DNA of 64,000 nt from Pantoea sp. Ep11b (GCF_040783975.1 NZ_CP160631.1:310001-374000); one strand, 5' to 3'; shown: positions 29,177-37,344, counted from the stretch's first letter. The notes: a model not told the origin generated them from the letters alone. Numbers and translations: made by a program.

Positions 29177-29893
29177 TCAATTTTCCAGCGCCGCTTTCTG
29201 CGCCTGAATCAACTCTTCAATGCCGCCGCGCGCCAGTGCCAGCAGCGTCAGCAGTTCGTCGTGGCTGAAGGGTTCACCTTCTGCGGTGCCCTGCACCTCG
29301 ATCATGCGGCCATCTTCCATCATCACAACGTTCATGTCGGTTTCAGCGGCAGAATCTTCAACGTATTCCAGATCGCACAGAGCTTCGCCCCTGACGATGC
29401 CCACGGAAATGGCCGCAACCATCCCCTTCATCGGGTTCGCTTTCAGCTTGCCGCTGGCAACCAGCTTATTCAGCGCATCGGCCAGCGCCACACAGGCACC
29501 GGTGATGGAGGCGGTGCGGGTGCCGCCATCGGCCTGGATCACGTCGCAGTCGAGCGTAATGGTGAACTCACCCAGCGCCTTCAGATCGACGGCGGCGCGC
29601 AGTGAACGGGCGATCAGACGCTGGATCTCCAGCGTGCGGCCACCCTGCTTACCTTTTGCCGCTTCACGCGCCATACGGCTGTGGGTCGAGCGCGGCAGCA
29701 TGCCATATTCGGCCGTGACCCAACCCTGGCCCTGGCCTTTCAGGAAACGCGGAACCCCTTCGTCTACGGAGGCAGTGCAAAGCACTTTCGTTTCGCCGAA
29801 CTCCACCAGAACGGAACCCTCTGCGTGTTTGGTGTAATTGCGGGTCAATGTGACTGGACGCACCTGTTGTGCGCTACGGCCTGCTGGACGCAT
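29177..29893 (-). CDS. rph: Ribonuclease PH
   Basis: A 238-residue phosphorolytic 3'-5' exoribonuclease that trims tRNA 3' ends. It begins [20 protein letters not shown] and holds the core blocks [11 protein letters not shown] and [20 protein letters not shown]. The frame is intact to ALEN, unlike the frameshifted rph of E. coli K-12, so normal coupling to the pyrE attenuator is expected. I reject a long in-frame extension up to 30190, which has no family similarity and would run through the rph-nupC promoter region into nupC. It is divergent from nupC. Confidence 0.97.
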   Translation of the reverse strand: MRPAGRSAQQVRPVTLTRNYTKHAEGSVLVEFGETKVLCTASVDEGVPRFLKGQGQGWVTAEYGMLPRSTHSRMAREAAKGKQGGRTLEIQRLIARSLRAAVDLKALGEFTITLDCDVIQADGGTRTASITGACVALADALNKLVASGKLKANPMKGMVAAISVGIVRGEALCDLEYVEDSAAETDMNVVMMEDGRMIEVQGTAEGEPFSHDELLTLLALARGGIEELIQAQKAALEN

Positions 29894-30043
29894 GGGTAAT
29901 CTCCGGCTTGCTAATGATTGGCTGCGCATTATACGGACTTCCTTGCCCGCTGTCTCTTGCGCCGGTCCGGAGCAGCCATCAGATGAAATTCCCCGCCAGC
30001 TGTGGCTAAATGCGCGTTCCTTTCTCTCTGATAAAAAACACAT

Positions 30044-31228
30044 ATGGCCGCCATTCTTCATTTTCTGCTGGCGCTGGTGGTGATTTTCGCCCTTGCGCTG
30101 CTGGTCAGTCATGACCGTAAACAGATTCGCCTGCGCTTTATTATTCAACTGATTGTGGTGGAAGCCGTCCTGGGCTGGTTCTTCCTCCACTCCGCCGGGG
30201 GTCTGGCGCTGGTCGGCTCATTCGCCGGTTTCTTTGAAACGCTGCTGGGCTTTGCCGCACAGGGCACTGAGTTTGTGTTTGGCGGCATGAGCAAACAGGG
30301 GCTGGCCTTTATTTTCCTCGGCGTGCTCTGCCCGATTGTCTTTATTTCGGCGCTGATCGGTATCCTGCAGCACTGGCGTATCCTGCCACTGCTGATCCGT
30401 CTTTTCGGGACCCTGCTGTCGAAAATTAACGGCATGGGCAGGCTGGAGTCGTTTAACGCCGTCAGTACGCTGATTCTGGGTCAGTCAGAGAACTTCATCG
30501 CCTACAAAGGGATTCTGGGTGACATTCCGCCACGCCGCCTCTACACCATGGCGGCCACCGCGATGTCGACCGTGTCGCTGTCGATTGTCGGTGCGTATAT
30601 GTCGATGATTGAACCGAAATATGTGGTTGCGGCGCTGCTGCTTAACATGTTCAGCACCTTTATTATCCTGTCGATCATCAACCCGATGACCCGCCAGGAT
30701 GAGCAGCCTATCGCGCTGGAAAAACTGCATGAAGATCAGAGTTTCTTTGAGATGCTGGGTGAGTACATCCTGGCCGGTTTCAAAGTGGCGATGATCATTC
30801 TGGCTATGCTGATTGGTTTTATTGCCCTGATCGCCGCCGTTAACGCGCTGTTCGCCGCCCTGTTCGGCTACAGTTTCCAGCAGCTGCTCGGCTACCTGTT
30901 CTATCCACTGGCCTGGCTGGTTGGGATCCCTAAAGCCGATGCCCTGCAGGCGGCCAGCATTATGGCGACCAAGCTGGTGGCCAATGAGTTTGTGGCGATG
31001 ATTGAGCTGCAGAAAGTGGCGGCAGGCATGAGCGCGCGCGGGCTGGGCATCCTGTCGGTCTTCCTGGTCTCCTTTGCTAACTTTGCCTCCATCGGCATCG
31101 TTGCGGGCGCCATCAAAGGCCTGAATGAGAAACAGGGCAATGTGGTGTCCCGTTTTGGCTGGAAGCTGGTGTATGGCTCTACGCTGGTCAGCCTGCTCTC
31201 TGCCGCGTTTGCCGGTCTGTTTATCTGA
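30044..31228 (+). CDS. nupC: Concentrative nucleoside transporter NupC
   Basis: A 394-residue proton-coupled nucleoside importer of the CNT family in the inner membrane (E. coli NupC has 400). It is polytopic. [20 protein letters not shown], the transport motif [29 protein letters not shown] and the second-repeat block [15 protein letters not shown] with [13 protein letters not shown] are all close to NupC. It is less like NupX or PsuT. In E. coli nupC lies elsewhere; here it is inserted between rph and yicC. No CytR or CRP site was recognised in the 150-bp rph-nupC gap. Confidence 0.93.
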   Translation: MAAILHFLLALVVIFALALLVSHDRKQIRLRFIIQLIVVEAVLGWFFLHSAGGLALVGSFAGFFETLLGFAAQGTEFVFGGMSKQGLAFIFLGVLCPIVFISALIGILQHWRILPLLIRLFGTLLSKINGMGRLESFNAVSTLILGQSENFIAYKGILGDIPPRRLYTMAATAMSTVSLSIVGAYMSMIEPKYVVAALLLNMFSTFIILSIINPMTRQDEQPIALEKLHEDQSFFEMLGEYILAGFKVAMIILAMLIGFIALIAAVNALFAALFGYSFQQLLGYLFYPLAWLVGIPKADALQAASIMATKLVANEFVAMIELQKVAAGMSARGLGILSVFLVSFANFASIGIVAGAIKGLNEKQGNVVSRFGWKLVYGSTLVSLLSAAFAGLFI

Positions 31229-31265
31229 CCACTCAACGGGCGGCGACGCTGCCGCCCTTTTCCCC

Positions 31266-31694
31266 TCAGAAACTGACACACACGGGCGCATCGACCCGCA
31301 TCACCGACTCCTGACCAAACCGTTTCTTATAGAGGCTGCGTATTGCCTCGATAGCCTGGCTGGTGGCAGGATCGATCCCGTGGATAAGCATTAACGCTTT
31401 GCTGTTTTCGCGTGCCAGCTGGCCGTTTTCGCCCAGCCACTGCCCTCTGGCGTCATAGACCGACAGCCCCGATCTGAAGCGCGGCGTGACCTCGTTATCG
31501 ACAAAGTTCATCCAGTCGAGCGAACTTACCCTGCCACCATCCGGTTTACTCAGTCCAAACCACAGCGTGGTCTGCATCATCATGTCGCCTCCCGCACAGA
31601 TAGGTTGCGGTTTCGTAGGCGACGAGTGGTGGCGCGCCTGGCAGCCCGCCAGCAACAGAGCCATCACAACAGGAAGGGCAATAACGCGAGACAT
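31266..31694 (-). CDS. Putative lipoprotein with DUF3574-like domain
   Basis: A 142-residue exported lipoprotein: a hydrophobic N-terminus ends in the lipobox LLAGC, with Cys18 as the lipidated residue. The residue at +2 is Gln, which predicts sorting to the outer membrane. The mature part contains TTLWFGLSKPDGG and WMNFVDNEVTPRFRSGLSVY, a pattern I associate with DUF3574 proteins, whose function is unknown. It is a single gene on the minus strand, convergent with nupC (37 bp apart) and divergent from yicC. Codon use looks native. Confidence 0.78.
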   Translation of the reverse strand: MSRVIALPVVMALLLAGCQARHHSSPTKPQPICAGGDMMMQTTLWFGLSKPDGGRVSSLDWMNFVDNEVTPRFRSGLSVYDARGQWLGENGQLARENSKALMLIHGIDPATSQAIEAIRSLYKKRFGQESVMRVDAPVCVSF

Positions 31695-31849
31695 AGATCA
31701 GTTATCCTCACAAGGGGTCAGCGGTCATCATAAGTGGCTGCCGCGGAAAGCGGAAATGGTTCGTTATTTTCCTGTGAGGCGCTTATGCCTGTTATGCCGT
31801 GGCTCGCCTCGCTATACTTCACCTATCTTTCCGCAAATGAGTACCGCTT

Positions 31850-32713
31850 ATGATCCGCAGTATGACCGCTTATGCCCGCAGCGAAGCCAAAGGCGAATGG
31901 GGCAGCGCCGCCTGGGAGCTGCGCTCTGTTAACCAGCGTTATCTGGAAACCTATATCCGTCTGCCGGAACAGTTTCGCGGGCTGGAACCGGTTATCCGTG
32001 AGCGCATACGTCAGCGCCTGACGCGCGGTAAAATCGAGTGCAACCTGCGCTATGACGCCGATCCCAGCGCGCAGGGCGAACTGATGCTGAACGAGACTCT
32101 GGCTAAACAGCTGGTGCAGGCGGCCAACTGGGTGAAAATGCAGAGCGACGAAGGCGCCATCAATCCGCTGGATATTCTGCGCTGGCCGGGTGTGATGTCC
32201 GCGCAGGAGCAGGATCTGGACGCCATCAATACGCAGCTGCTGCAGGCGCTGGATAACGCGCTGAATGATTTCATTGCGGCGCGCGAAAGCGAAGGCAGCG
32301 CACTGAAAGCGATGATCGAGCAGCGTCTGGAAGGCGTGTCGCAGGAAGTCAGCAAAGTGCGTGCGCAGATGCCTGACGTGATCAAATGGCAGCGTGAGCG
32401 CCTGGTCACCAGACTGGAAGAGGCGGACGTTCAGCTGGAAAACAATCGCCTTGAGCAGGAACTGGTGATGATGGCGCAGCGTGTTGACGTCGCCGAAGAG
32501 CTGGATCGTCTGGACGCGCATGTGAAAGAGACCTACAACATCCTGAAGAAGAAAGAGGCCGTTGGCCGTCGTCTCGACTTCATGATGCAGGAGTTCAATC
32601 GCGAGTCGAACACCCTGGCCTCGAAATCGATCAACGCCGATATCACTGCCTCAGCGATCGAACTGAAAGTGCTGATTGAGCAGATGCGCGAGCAGATTCA
32701 GAATATCGAGTAA
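31850..32713 (+). CDS. yicC: YicC family endoribonuclease-like protein
   Basis: A 287-residue cytosolic protein, the same length as E. coli YicC. It starts MIRSMTAYARSEAKGEWGSA and ends with the conserved C-terminal block LDFMMQEFNRESNTLASKS. The long central helices are rich in Glu, Gln and Arg. E. coli YicC has been reported to influence decay of the sRNA RyhB, and the family has been linked to stationary-phase survival. In E. coli it is directly divergent from rph; here nupC and a lipoprotein gene are inserted. A long perfect hairpin follows its stop. Confidence 0.93.
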   Translation: MIRSMTAYARSEAKGEWGSAAWELRSVNQRYLETYIRLPEQFRGLEPVIRERIRQRLTRGKIECNLRYDADPSAQGELMLNETLAKQLVQAANWVKMQSDEGAINPLDILRWPGVMSAQEQDLDAINTQLLQALDNALNDFIAARESEGSALKAMIEQRLEGVSQEVSKVRAQMPDVIKWQRERLVTRLEEADVQLENNRLEQELVMMAQRVDVAEELDRLDAHVKETYNILKKKEAVGRRLDFMMQEFNRESNTLASKSINADITASAIELKVLIEQMREQIQNIE

Positions 32714-32730
32714 CTCCCTGCCTCACGTCC

Positions 32731-32762
32731 TGAACGAAGCGTCAGCAATGACGCTTCGTTCA
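32731..32762 (+). terminator. Perfect 14-bp hairpin after yicC
   Basis: The arms 32731-32744 and 32749-32762 are perfectly complementary around the loop GCAA, a GNRA tetraloop. It starts 18 bases after the yicC stop. There is no T-run, so it may be a transcript-stabilising or Rho-related 3' structure rather than a true intrinsic terminator. Confidence 0.6.
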
Positions 32763-32983
32763 TCGCTCCCGCATCGGCTTTTAACATTCATTCGCAAATC
32801 GCAGCCCGCCCACGCCTGACGGGCCGCATTTTTACGTAAAGATAGATAAATAATCATTTCCGGACTCTTCCTGGCGTCTCATCTGACACGCTTTATCTTC
32901 CGGATAATCCTGCTTCAATCTGCTGAAATTTATCTGCTTTTTCTGGTCTGCATCCTTGTGATGCCTTCTGGCGACATCGCTCC

Positions 32984-33127
32984 ATGAAACTGGTCAATCC
33001 TGTAGATTCCAGAGTTTCCCTTTCTTTGAAGGCACTTTTTGATAAAGTGCCGGTCGAAATCAGTACAGCTGTACCGCCTGGAGACTATGGAAGTGCTCTT
33101 TATGCGTTACGTCCATTTCTCTCATGA
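32984..33127 (+). CDS. Candidate 47-codon ORF upstream of lpxP
   Basis: An ATG-started frame of 47 residues that ends nine bases before the lpxP ATG. The product would begin MKLVNPVDSRV and end LRPFLS. It has no membrane helix and I recognise no family. The ribosome-binding site is weak. An 8-bp hairpin (33031-33051) and the palindrome GTACAGCTGTAC (33063-33074) lie inside it, so the region may equally be an untranslated, structured leader of lpxP. It is listed as a possible leader ORF only. Confidence 0.3.
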   Translation: MKLVNPVDSRVSLSLKALFDKVPVEISTAVPPGDYGSALYALRPFLS

Positions 33128-33136
33128 AGGTAGTTA

Positions 33137-34060
33137 ATGAAAAACACCGGAAAATTTAGCAGTTCGCTGCTGCATCCGCGTTACTGGTTTACCTGGTTTG
33201 GCCTGAGCGTGCTCTGGCTTCTGGTCCAGCTTCCCTATCCTGTTCTTATGCGTCTCGGTGCCGGGGCGGGTAAGATCTCCCGTCATTTTATGCAGCGCCG
33301 CGAACGTATCACCCGTCGCAACATTGAACTCTGTTTTCCCGGTATCAGCGAAGAGAAAACGGAAGCGATGATTGCCGGTAACTTTGCGTCGTTAGGCATG
33401 GCGCTGGCTGAAACCGGTATCGCCTGGTTCTGGTCTGACCGTGCGGTCAGGCGTCTGTTTAACGTTACCGGCATGGACAATCTCTATGCGGCGCAGAACG
33501 AAAAACGCGGCGTGATGCTGATTGGTGTGCATTTTATGTCGCTGGAGCTGGGCGGGCGCATCAGCGGCCTCTGCCAGCCCATGATGGCAATGTATCGTCC
33601 GCACAACAATCAGGCGATGGAGTACGTGCAGACCAAGGGCCGGATGCGGTCGAACAAAGCGATGATCGACCGTCGCGACCTGCGCGGCATGGTCAATGCG
33701 CTGAAGCAGGGCGAGTCGGTCTGGTTTGCGCCGGACCAGGATTACGGCCCGAAAGGCAGCACCTTTGCGCCGCTGTTTGCAGTGGAGAAAGCCGCTACCA
33801 CCAACGGAACATTTGTCCTGTCGCGCCTGGCGAAGCCTGCGATGGTGCCGATTATGCTGATCCGCAATCCGGACAATCATGGCTACCACCTGATCATCGA
33901 AGCGATGCTGGAAAATTACCCTCATACTGATGAGGTCGCAGCGGCAGCTTATATGAATAAGGTGATTGAAAATCAGATCCTGCGCGCGCCCGAACAGTAT
34001 CTCTGGCTGCATCGCCGTTTCAAAACCCGGCCACCGGGTGAACAATCGCTCTACGTCTGA
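33137..34060 (+). CDS. lpxP: Lipid A palmitoleoyltransferase LpxP
   Basis: A 307-residue inner-membrane acyltransferase of the LpxL/LpxM/LpxP family. One membrane anchor (about 18-40) precedes the catalytic H-x4-E motif in GVHFMSLELGG. The blocks CQPMMAMYRPHNNQAMEYVQ, GRMRSNKAM, FAPDQDYGPKGS and APEQYLWLHRRFKTRPPGE follow. It is closer to LpxP than to LpxL, for example at GVHFMSLELGG and FAPDQDYG. LpxP replaces laurate by palmitoleate on lipid A in the cold. GAAGG precedes the ATG. A strong terminator follows. The structured upstream region could be a cold-responsive leader; that is inference. Confidence 0.93.
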   Translation: MKNTGKFSSSLLHPRYWFTWFGLSVLWLLVQLPYPVLMRLGAGAGKISRHFMQRRERITRRNIELCFPGISEEKTEAMIAGNFASLGMALAETGIAWFWSDRAVRRLFNVTGMDNLYAAQNEKRGVMLIGVHFMSLELGGRISGLCQPMMAMYRPHNNQAMEYVQTKGRMRSNKAMIDRRDLRGMVNALKQGESVWFAPDQDYGPKGSTFAPLFAVEKAATTNGTFVLSRLAKPAMVPIMLIRNPDNHGYHLIIEAMLENYPHTDEVAAAAYMNKVIENQILRAPEQYLWLHRRFKTRPPGEQSLYV

Positions 34061-34070
34061 GTGAACGCAT

Positions 34071-34102
34071 AAAGCAGGCCCCGCGCCTGCTTTTTTGTTT
34101 TT
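34071..34102 (+). terminator. Terminator of lpxP
   Basis: AAAGCAGGC (34071-34079) pairs with GCCTGCTTT (34085-34093) around CCCGC, followed by a T-rich tract to 34102, just after the lpxP stop. Confidence 0.92.
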
Positions 34103-34211
34103 GTCCGCCGCCCTTTCCTCCGGCCACCCTTTTTTTCTGTTGGTATCGCCACTCGTGAACGCTTCGCTTCTCTGCCCGTTACCCGGCTGGCATCAGCACG
34201 CAAATTAGGGA

Positions 34212-35393
34212 ATGATGGTGTCTCTTACCTCGTCATTGCCGGACAATCTTATGGATATCAACGATACACAGCAGTGGCAGCGTCCACTGATTGATGATCG
34301 CCTTACGCCCTATATTGAAGTGGATACCGCGCGGCTGGATCAGAACCTGCAGCAGATGCAGCGCAGGGCGAATGAGGCCGGTTTGGCGTTGCGGCCGCAT
34401 ATCAAAACGCATAAAAGCGTCTGGATTGCGCAGCGCCAGCTTGCACTGGGTGCCCGGGGCGTTACGGTTTCTAAGCCCAGCGAAGGCGTGACGTTTATTC
34501 TGGGTGGCGTGCGCGATCTGCTGCTGGCCTACCCGATTGTGCAGCCGCAGAGCGTGGCCGATTTGCTGCGCCAGGCAGTGCTGCATCAGGTCAGGCTCAC
34601 CCTGATCGCGGACAGCGTTCAAGGTGTGGCGGCGATTGCTGAGGCCCGCCAGCAGCAACCGGCGTGCGAACTGGCGGTCGCGATTAAGGTGGATGTCGGA
34701 TTGCATCGGATTGGTGTCAACCCGGACACCGATGAGGCGATAGTGATTGCTCAGGCGCTGAAGGATCACGGGTTACGCTTTGCCGGACTCCTTTCCCATG
34801 CCGGTCACGCTTATGGTGCCGGTCATGCCGCGGCGATTGCGGATATCGCCCGTCAGGAGGCCCACCTGATGCAGCGGCTTCAGGCAAAACTGCAGGCGGC
34901 AGGATTTACCGATTGCCCCCTCTCCGTGGGCTCAACACCCACCGCGCTGGCGGCAGAGATTGCGCCCTGCCTGGATGAAATCCGGCCCGGCAACTATGCA
35001 CTCCTGGATCTCACCGCCTGCCGACTCGGTTTAAGCCGTGTCGACCAGCTGGCTATGAGCGTCATCACCCGCGTCGTAGCGGTGAACGACCACTTCGCGA
35101 TTGTGGATGCGGGATCGAAGATGCTGAGTTCCGACAAAGGCCCACACGGCACCAATGCCAGCGGTTTTGGTATTGCCGTGGATGAAGCCGGCCACACGTA
35201 TGAGGTGACGAAGCTCTCGGAGGAGCACGGTTTCCTGCTTTATCAGGATCGCCGCCCGGACGTCGGTTCGCTGCTGCGCATCTTTCCCAATCACAGTTGT
35301 GCCGTGATGGCGCAGTCGGACGGCTTTGTTCTGCGTCATTCAGACGGTCAGAGCGAAGCGCAGCCGGTTTCTGCGCGCGGCAATTTCATCTGA
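34212..35393 (+). CDS. Fold-type III PLP enzyme, D-threonine aldolase/D-serine dehydratase-like
   Basis: A protein of up to 393 residues of the alanine-racemase-like fold. TPYIEVDTARLDQNLQQM starts the barrel. RPHIKTHKS (about 61-69) holds the PLP lysine, by family the first of Lys65 and Lys68. VDVGLHRIGV, GSTPTAL and EIRPGNYALLD are further blocks. The C-terminal domain has PNHSCAV (His361, Cys363), the metal-ligand pair of D-threonine aldolases and eukaryotic-type D-serine dehydratases. The substrate, likely a D-beta-hydroxy-amino acid, is unknown. The start is uncertain: 34212, 34215, a GTG at 34218, or 34251 are possible. The gene is flanked by terminators, so it stands alone. Confidence 0.82.
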   Translation: MMVSLTSSLPDNLMDINDTQQWQRPLIDDRLTPYIEVDTARLDQNLQQMQRRANEAGLALRPHIKTHKSVWIAQRQLALGARGVTVSKPSEGVTFILGGVRDLLLAYPIVQPQSVADLLRQAVLHQVRLTLIADSVQGVAAIAEARQQQPACELAVAIKVDVGLHRIGVNPDTDEAIVIAQALKDHGLRFAGLLSHAGHAYGAGHAAAIADIARQEAHLMQRLQAKLQAAGFTDCPLSVGSTPTALAAEIAPCLDEIRPGNYALLDLTACRLGLSRVDQLAMSVITRVVAVNDHFAIVDAGSKMLSSDKGPHGTNASGFGIAVDEAGHTYEVTKLSEEHGFLLYQDRRPDVGSLLRIFPNHSCAVMAQSDGFVLRHSDGQSEAQPVSARGNFI

Positions 35394-35398
35394 ATCAG

Positions 35399-35431
35399 CG
35401 GCAGACAGCCTTATTCTGCTGTCTGCCGTTT
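35399..35431 (+). terminator. Terminator after the PLP-enzyme gene
   Basis: An 11-bp perfect stem (35399-35409 with 35418-35428) around an eight-base loop, followed by a short TTT, begins five bases after the stop codon. Confidence 0.8.
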
Positions 35432-35530
35432 GTACAGAACTCTGCTGACCCCACAGTTCTGCTGTTACAACGTTTTAACAAACCTGCCGCCATGCTTTAA
35501 TGCCTTTTTCGCTTATCCTCCGGAGGTTAT

Positions 35531-35926
35531 ATGCTCTCCTCGCGTACGCTGAGTCTGACAATCCCCCGTCACTGGTTAGATCTGTATGAAACCATCTGGA
35601 AGCCGGATTTTTTTCCAAAGTGGGCGTCAGGGCTGACGCAGAGTGCTCTGGAGCCGGAGGGAAATCGCTGGCGTGCTAAGGGCCCGCTCGGCAGTGTGAA
35701 GCTGCGGTTCTCGCCCCACAATCCATTTGGTGTAATGGATCACTGGATTGATGGCGGTTCAGGAAAGGAGATCTACGTGCCGATGCGCGTAATCGCTAAC
35801 GAACAGGGTGCTGAGGTGCTGGTGACGATTTATCGCCAGCCATTTACGTCCGATGAGAAATTTAAGCAGGATATTGAATGGGTTAGCAAGGATCTCGAAA
35901 AACTCAATCAACTGCTGACCCAATAA
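35531..35926 (+). CDS. SRPBCC-like small protein
   Basis: A 131-residue protein with the pattern of the START/SRPBCC (polyketide cyclase-like) fold. SLTIPRHWLDLYETIWKPDF forms the first strand and helices, then alternating strands such as GPLGSVKLRFSPHNPFGVMD and AEVLVTIYRQP. A long C-terminal helix (SDEKFKQDIEWVSKDLEKLN) would close the ligand cavity. No catalytic residues can be named, and members bind diverse hydrophobic ligands. CCGGAGG lies four bases before the ATG. It stands alone after a terminator and before the AT-rich segment. The assignment is by fold pattern only. Confidence 0.7.
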   Translation: MLSSRTLSLTIPRHWLDLYETIWKPDFFPKWASGLTQSALEPEGNRWRAKGPLGSVKLRFSPHNPFGVMDHWIDGGSGKEIYVPMRVIANEQGAEVLVTIYRQPFTSDEKFKQDIEWVSKDLEKLNQLLTQ

Positions 35927-36499
35927 ATCAATCACTTAGAACGGAGTTTTTCCTGTATTTATCACTGGTCGTTTATGAAAAAAACAGAAAAATTTCTGCA
36001 GATAAAGCATTACGCCCTCATCTGATTGTTGCTCCCTGTTAAGCATTGACCACCACTGCGGCTTAAGCATTGTTACCAGGGAAATTCCTGGTAATCTCTT
36101 CCGCCAGCAGGGTGATCCCCCGTGATTACAGGCCTCTTTACCTGTCGCGCCCGCTTTTCGCCTGTTGCGCATTCATTAATCATTAATCGTTGTTTATTTC
36201 CGCAGTGCTGAGGATTTAATATTTATCATGCATAAAGTGAAACCATTTATTTCTGCGGTAGCGTAATCAGACTTTTCTTATGGTGTTAAATTAAATAAAA
36301 CAATGTATAAATCATTCCACACACAGCAATACCCATAATGATAAAGCACGAAAACGTCATGGACCGCTCAGCTTCTCTTTTGTTATCTGAATAAAAGGAT
36401 GCTGAGAATGCCGCAGGGATGCGGGCAGGAGAATATAAAACGACAAAAGGATTTATTCGTGATCTGGCGGCATGCTCATCAGTAAAGGAGAATGCCGCC
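35927..36499. other. AT-rich intergenic segment with short repeats
   Basis: No convincing gene of normal size. Contents: the direct repeat TTAAGCATTG at 36039-36048 and 36063-36072; an inverted repeat TTACCAGG/CCTGGTAA at 36073-36094; a minus-strand 24-codon hydrophobic frame (36286-36360); and TTTAATATTTATC-type AT tracts. Composition is clearly more AT-rich than its neighbours, suggesting decayed or transferred DNA. Confidence 0.6.
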
Positions 36500-36500
36500 A
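36465..36500 (+). promoter_or_regulatory. Hairpin with a Shine-Dalgarno sequence in its loop
   Basis: TGGCGGCAT (36465-36473) and ATGCCGCCA (36492-36500) are perfectly complementary. The 18-base loop holds AAAGGAG (36484-36490). An ATG begins at the last base of the right arm, so folding could control access to this start. Confidence 0.45.
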
Positions 36501-36580
36501 TGACACGACACAGACGCTTAACCGGGGAACCTTTTTATCCGGGTACTATTTTCAAACCGATAATAACACGGCAGGTCTGA
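36500..36580 (+). CDS. Candidate 26-residue ORF ahead of the flippase fragment
   Basis: An ATG placed nine bases after AAAGGAG opens a 26-codon frame, MTRHRRLTGEPF at the start and IITRQV at the end. It is basic, without a membrane helix, and unlike anything I know. The strong ribosome-binding site is the main support. It ends 116 bp before the flippase fragment. It may be a leader peptide, a remnant of a lost gene, or chance. Confidence 0.3.
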   Translation: MTRHRRLTGEPFYPGTIFKPIITRQV

Positions 36581-36696
36581 AATAATTTTCAGAACGCAGG
36601 CCGGAAAATTGCACTAAAGAACGGTGTCACAGCAACTTCTGCTTGCCGTAACACAACTATTTAATTCTCACAGAGTCGCTGGGCTCTATCGAGTAT

Positions 36697-37344
36697 ATGA
36701 TGGCAATACGTGAAAGCAGTCTTAATAGCGCAAAATGGTCTCTGCTCTCTTCAATCAAAATTATTGGCATCGGCGTCCTGCAACTCTCCTTGCTGGCGCA
36801 GATTCTGCAGGCGAATGAACTGAATCTGCTGGCAGTTGCCGTCATCGCCCTGCTGGCTGTGGATGCGCTGGCCGATCGCGGCTTCTGTAACAAGCTCATC
36901 CGCCGCTGTATGCTCTCGATCAACGACCTCTCTATAATCTACTGGGGTAATATGTTGATGGGGGTTGCGGTTTTTGGACTCTTATTTACCGGCAGTCATC
37001 TGCTGACTGCGCTATTTCATCAGCCTGAACTGGCCTTAATGCTGCAGATGGTCTCCGTGGTGTTTATTATCATTCCCCAGGGCCAGCATTATCGTGCGAT
37101 ATTACAGCGTGAGAAACAATATACGCGTATCGCGTTTGCCGAAACCTCTTCGGTATTAGCCGGGCTTGCGGTGACCTTATTTACCGTCTGGCTGACACCC
37201 TCCGTATTATGTGCGATCTGGGGTTACCTGGCGATGGCCTCTATTCGTATGCTGATTTACTGCTACTATGGTCGTTCCTGGTTCCAGCCGGAATATCATT
37301 TCAGCCTGAACGCATTTTTGAAAATTCGTGCACGAAACAAATAA
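36697..37344 (+). CDS. Truncated WzxC-like oligosaccharide flippase (N-terminal half, probable remnant)
   Basis: A 215-residue polytopic protein matching the first about 210 residues of WzxC-type flippases, which have about 490 and move lipid-linked sugar repeats across the inner membrane. SSLNSAKWSLLSSIKIIGIG resembles the WzxC N-terminus, and IPQGQHYRAILQREKQYTRI is a clear family block. Similarity ends at about YHFSLNAFL; six basic residues and a stop follow, and the second half is absent. A six-helix fragment is unlikely to transport, so I read it as a decayed gene. The region is AT-rich, the ribosome-binding site is poor, and a strong terminator lies 48 bp downstream. Confidence 0.7.
   Translation: MMAIRESSLNSAKWSLLSSIKIIGIGVLQLSLLAQILQANELNLLAVAVIALLAVDALADRGFCNKLIRRCMLSINDLSIIYWGNMLMGVAVFGLLFTGSHLLTALFHQPELALMLQMVSVVFIIIPQGQHYRAILQREKQYTRIAFAETSSVLAGLAVTLFTVWLTPSVLCAIWGYLAMASIRMLIYCYYGRSWFQPEYHFSLNAFLKIRARNK

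Noticed and set aside
29893..30190. In-frame N-terminal extension of rph
   Set aside because: The extra residues are unlike any RNase PH and would cover the rph-nupC promoter region and part of nupC.
35936..36172. 78-codon minus-strand frame in the AT-rich segment
   Set aside because: No family resemblance, odd composition, and it crosses the short repeats. Likely chance.
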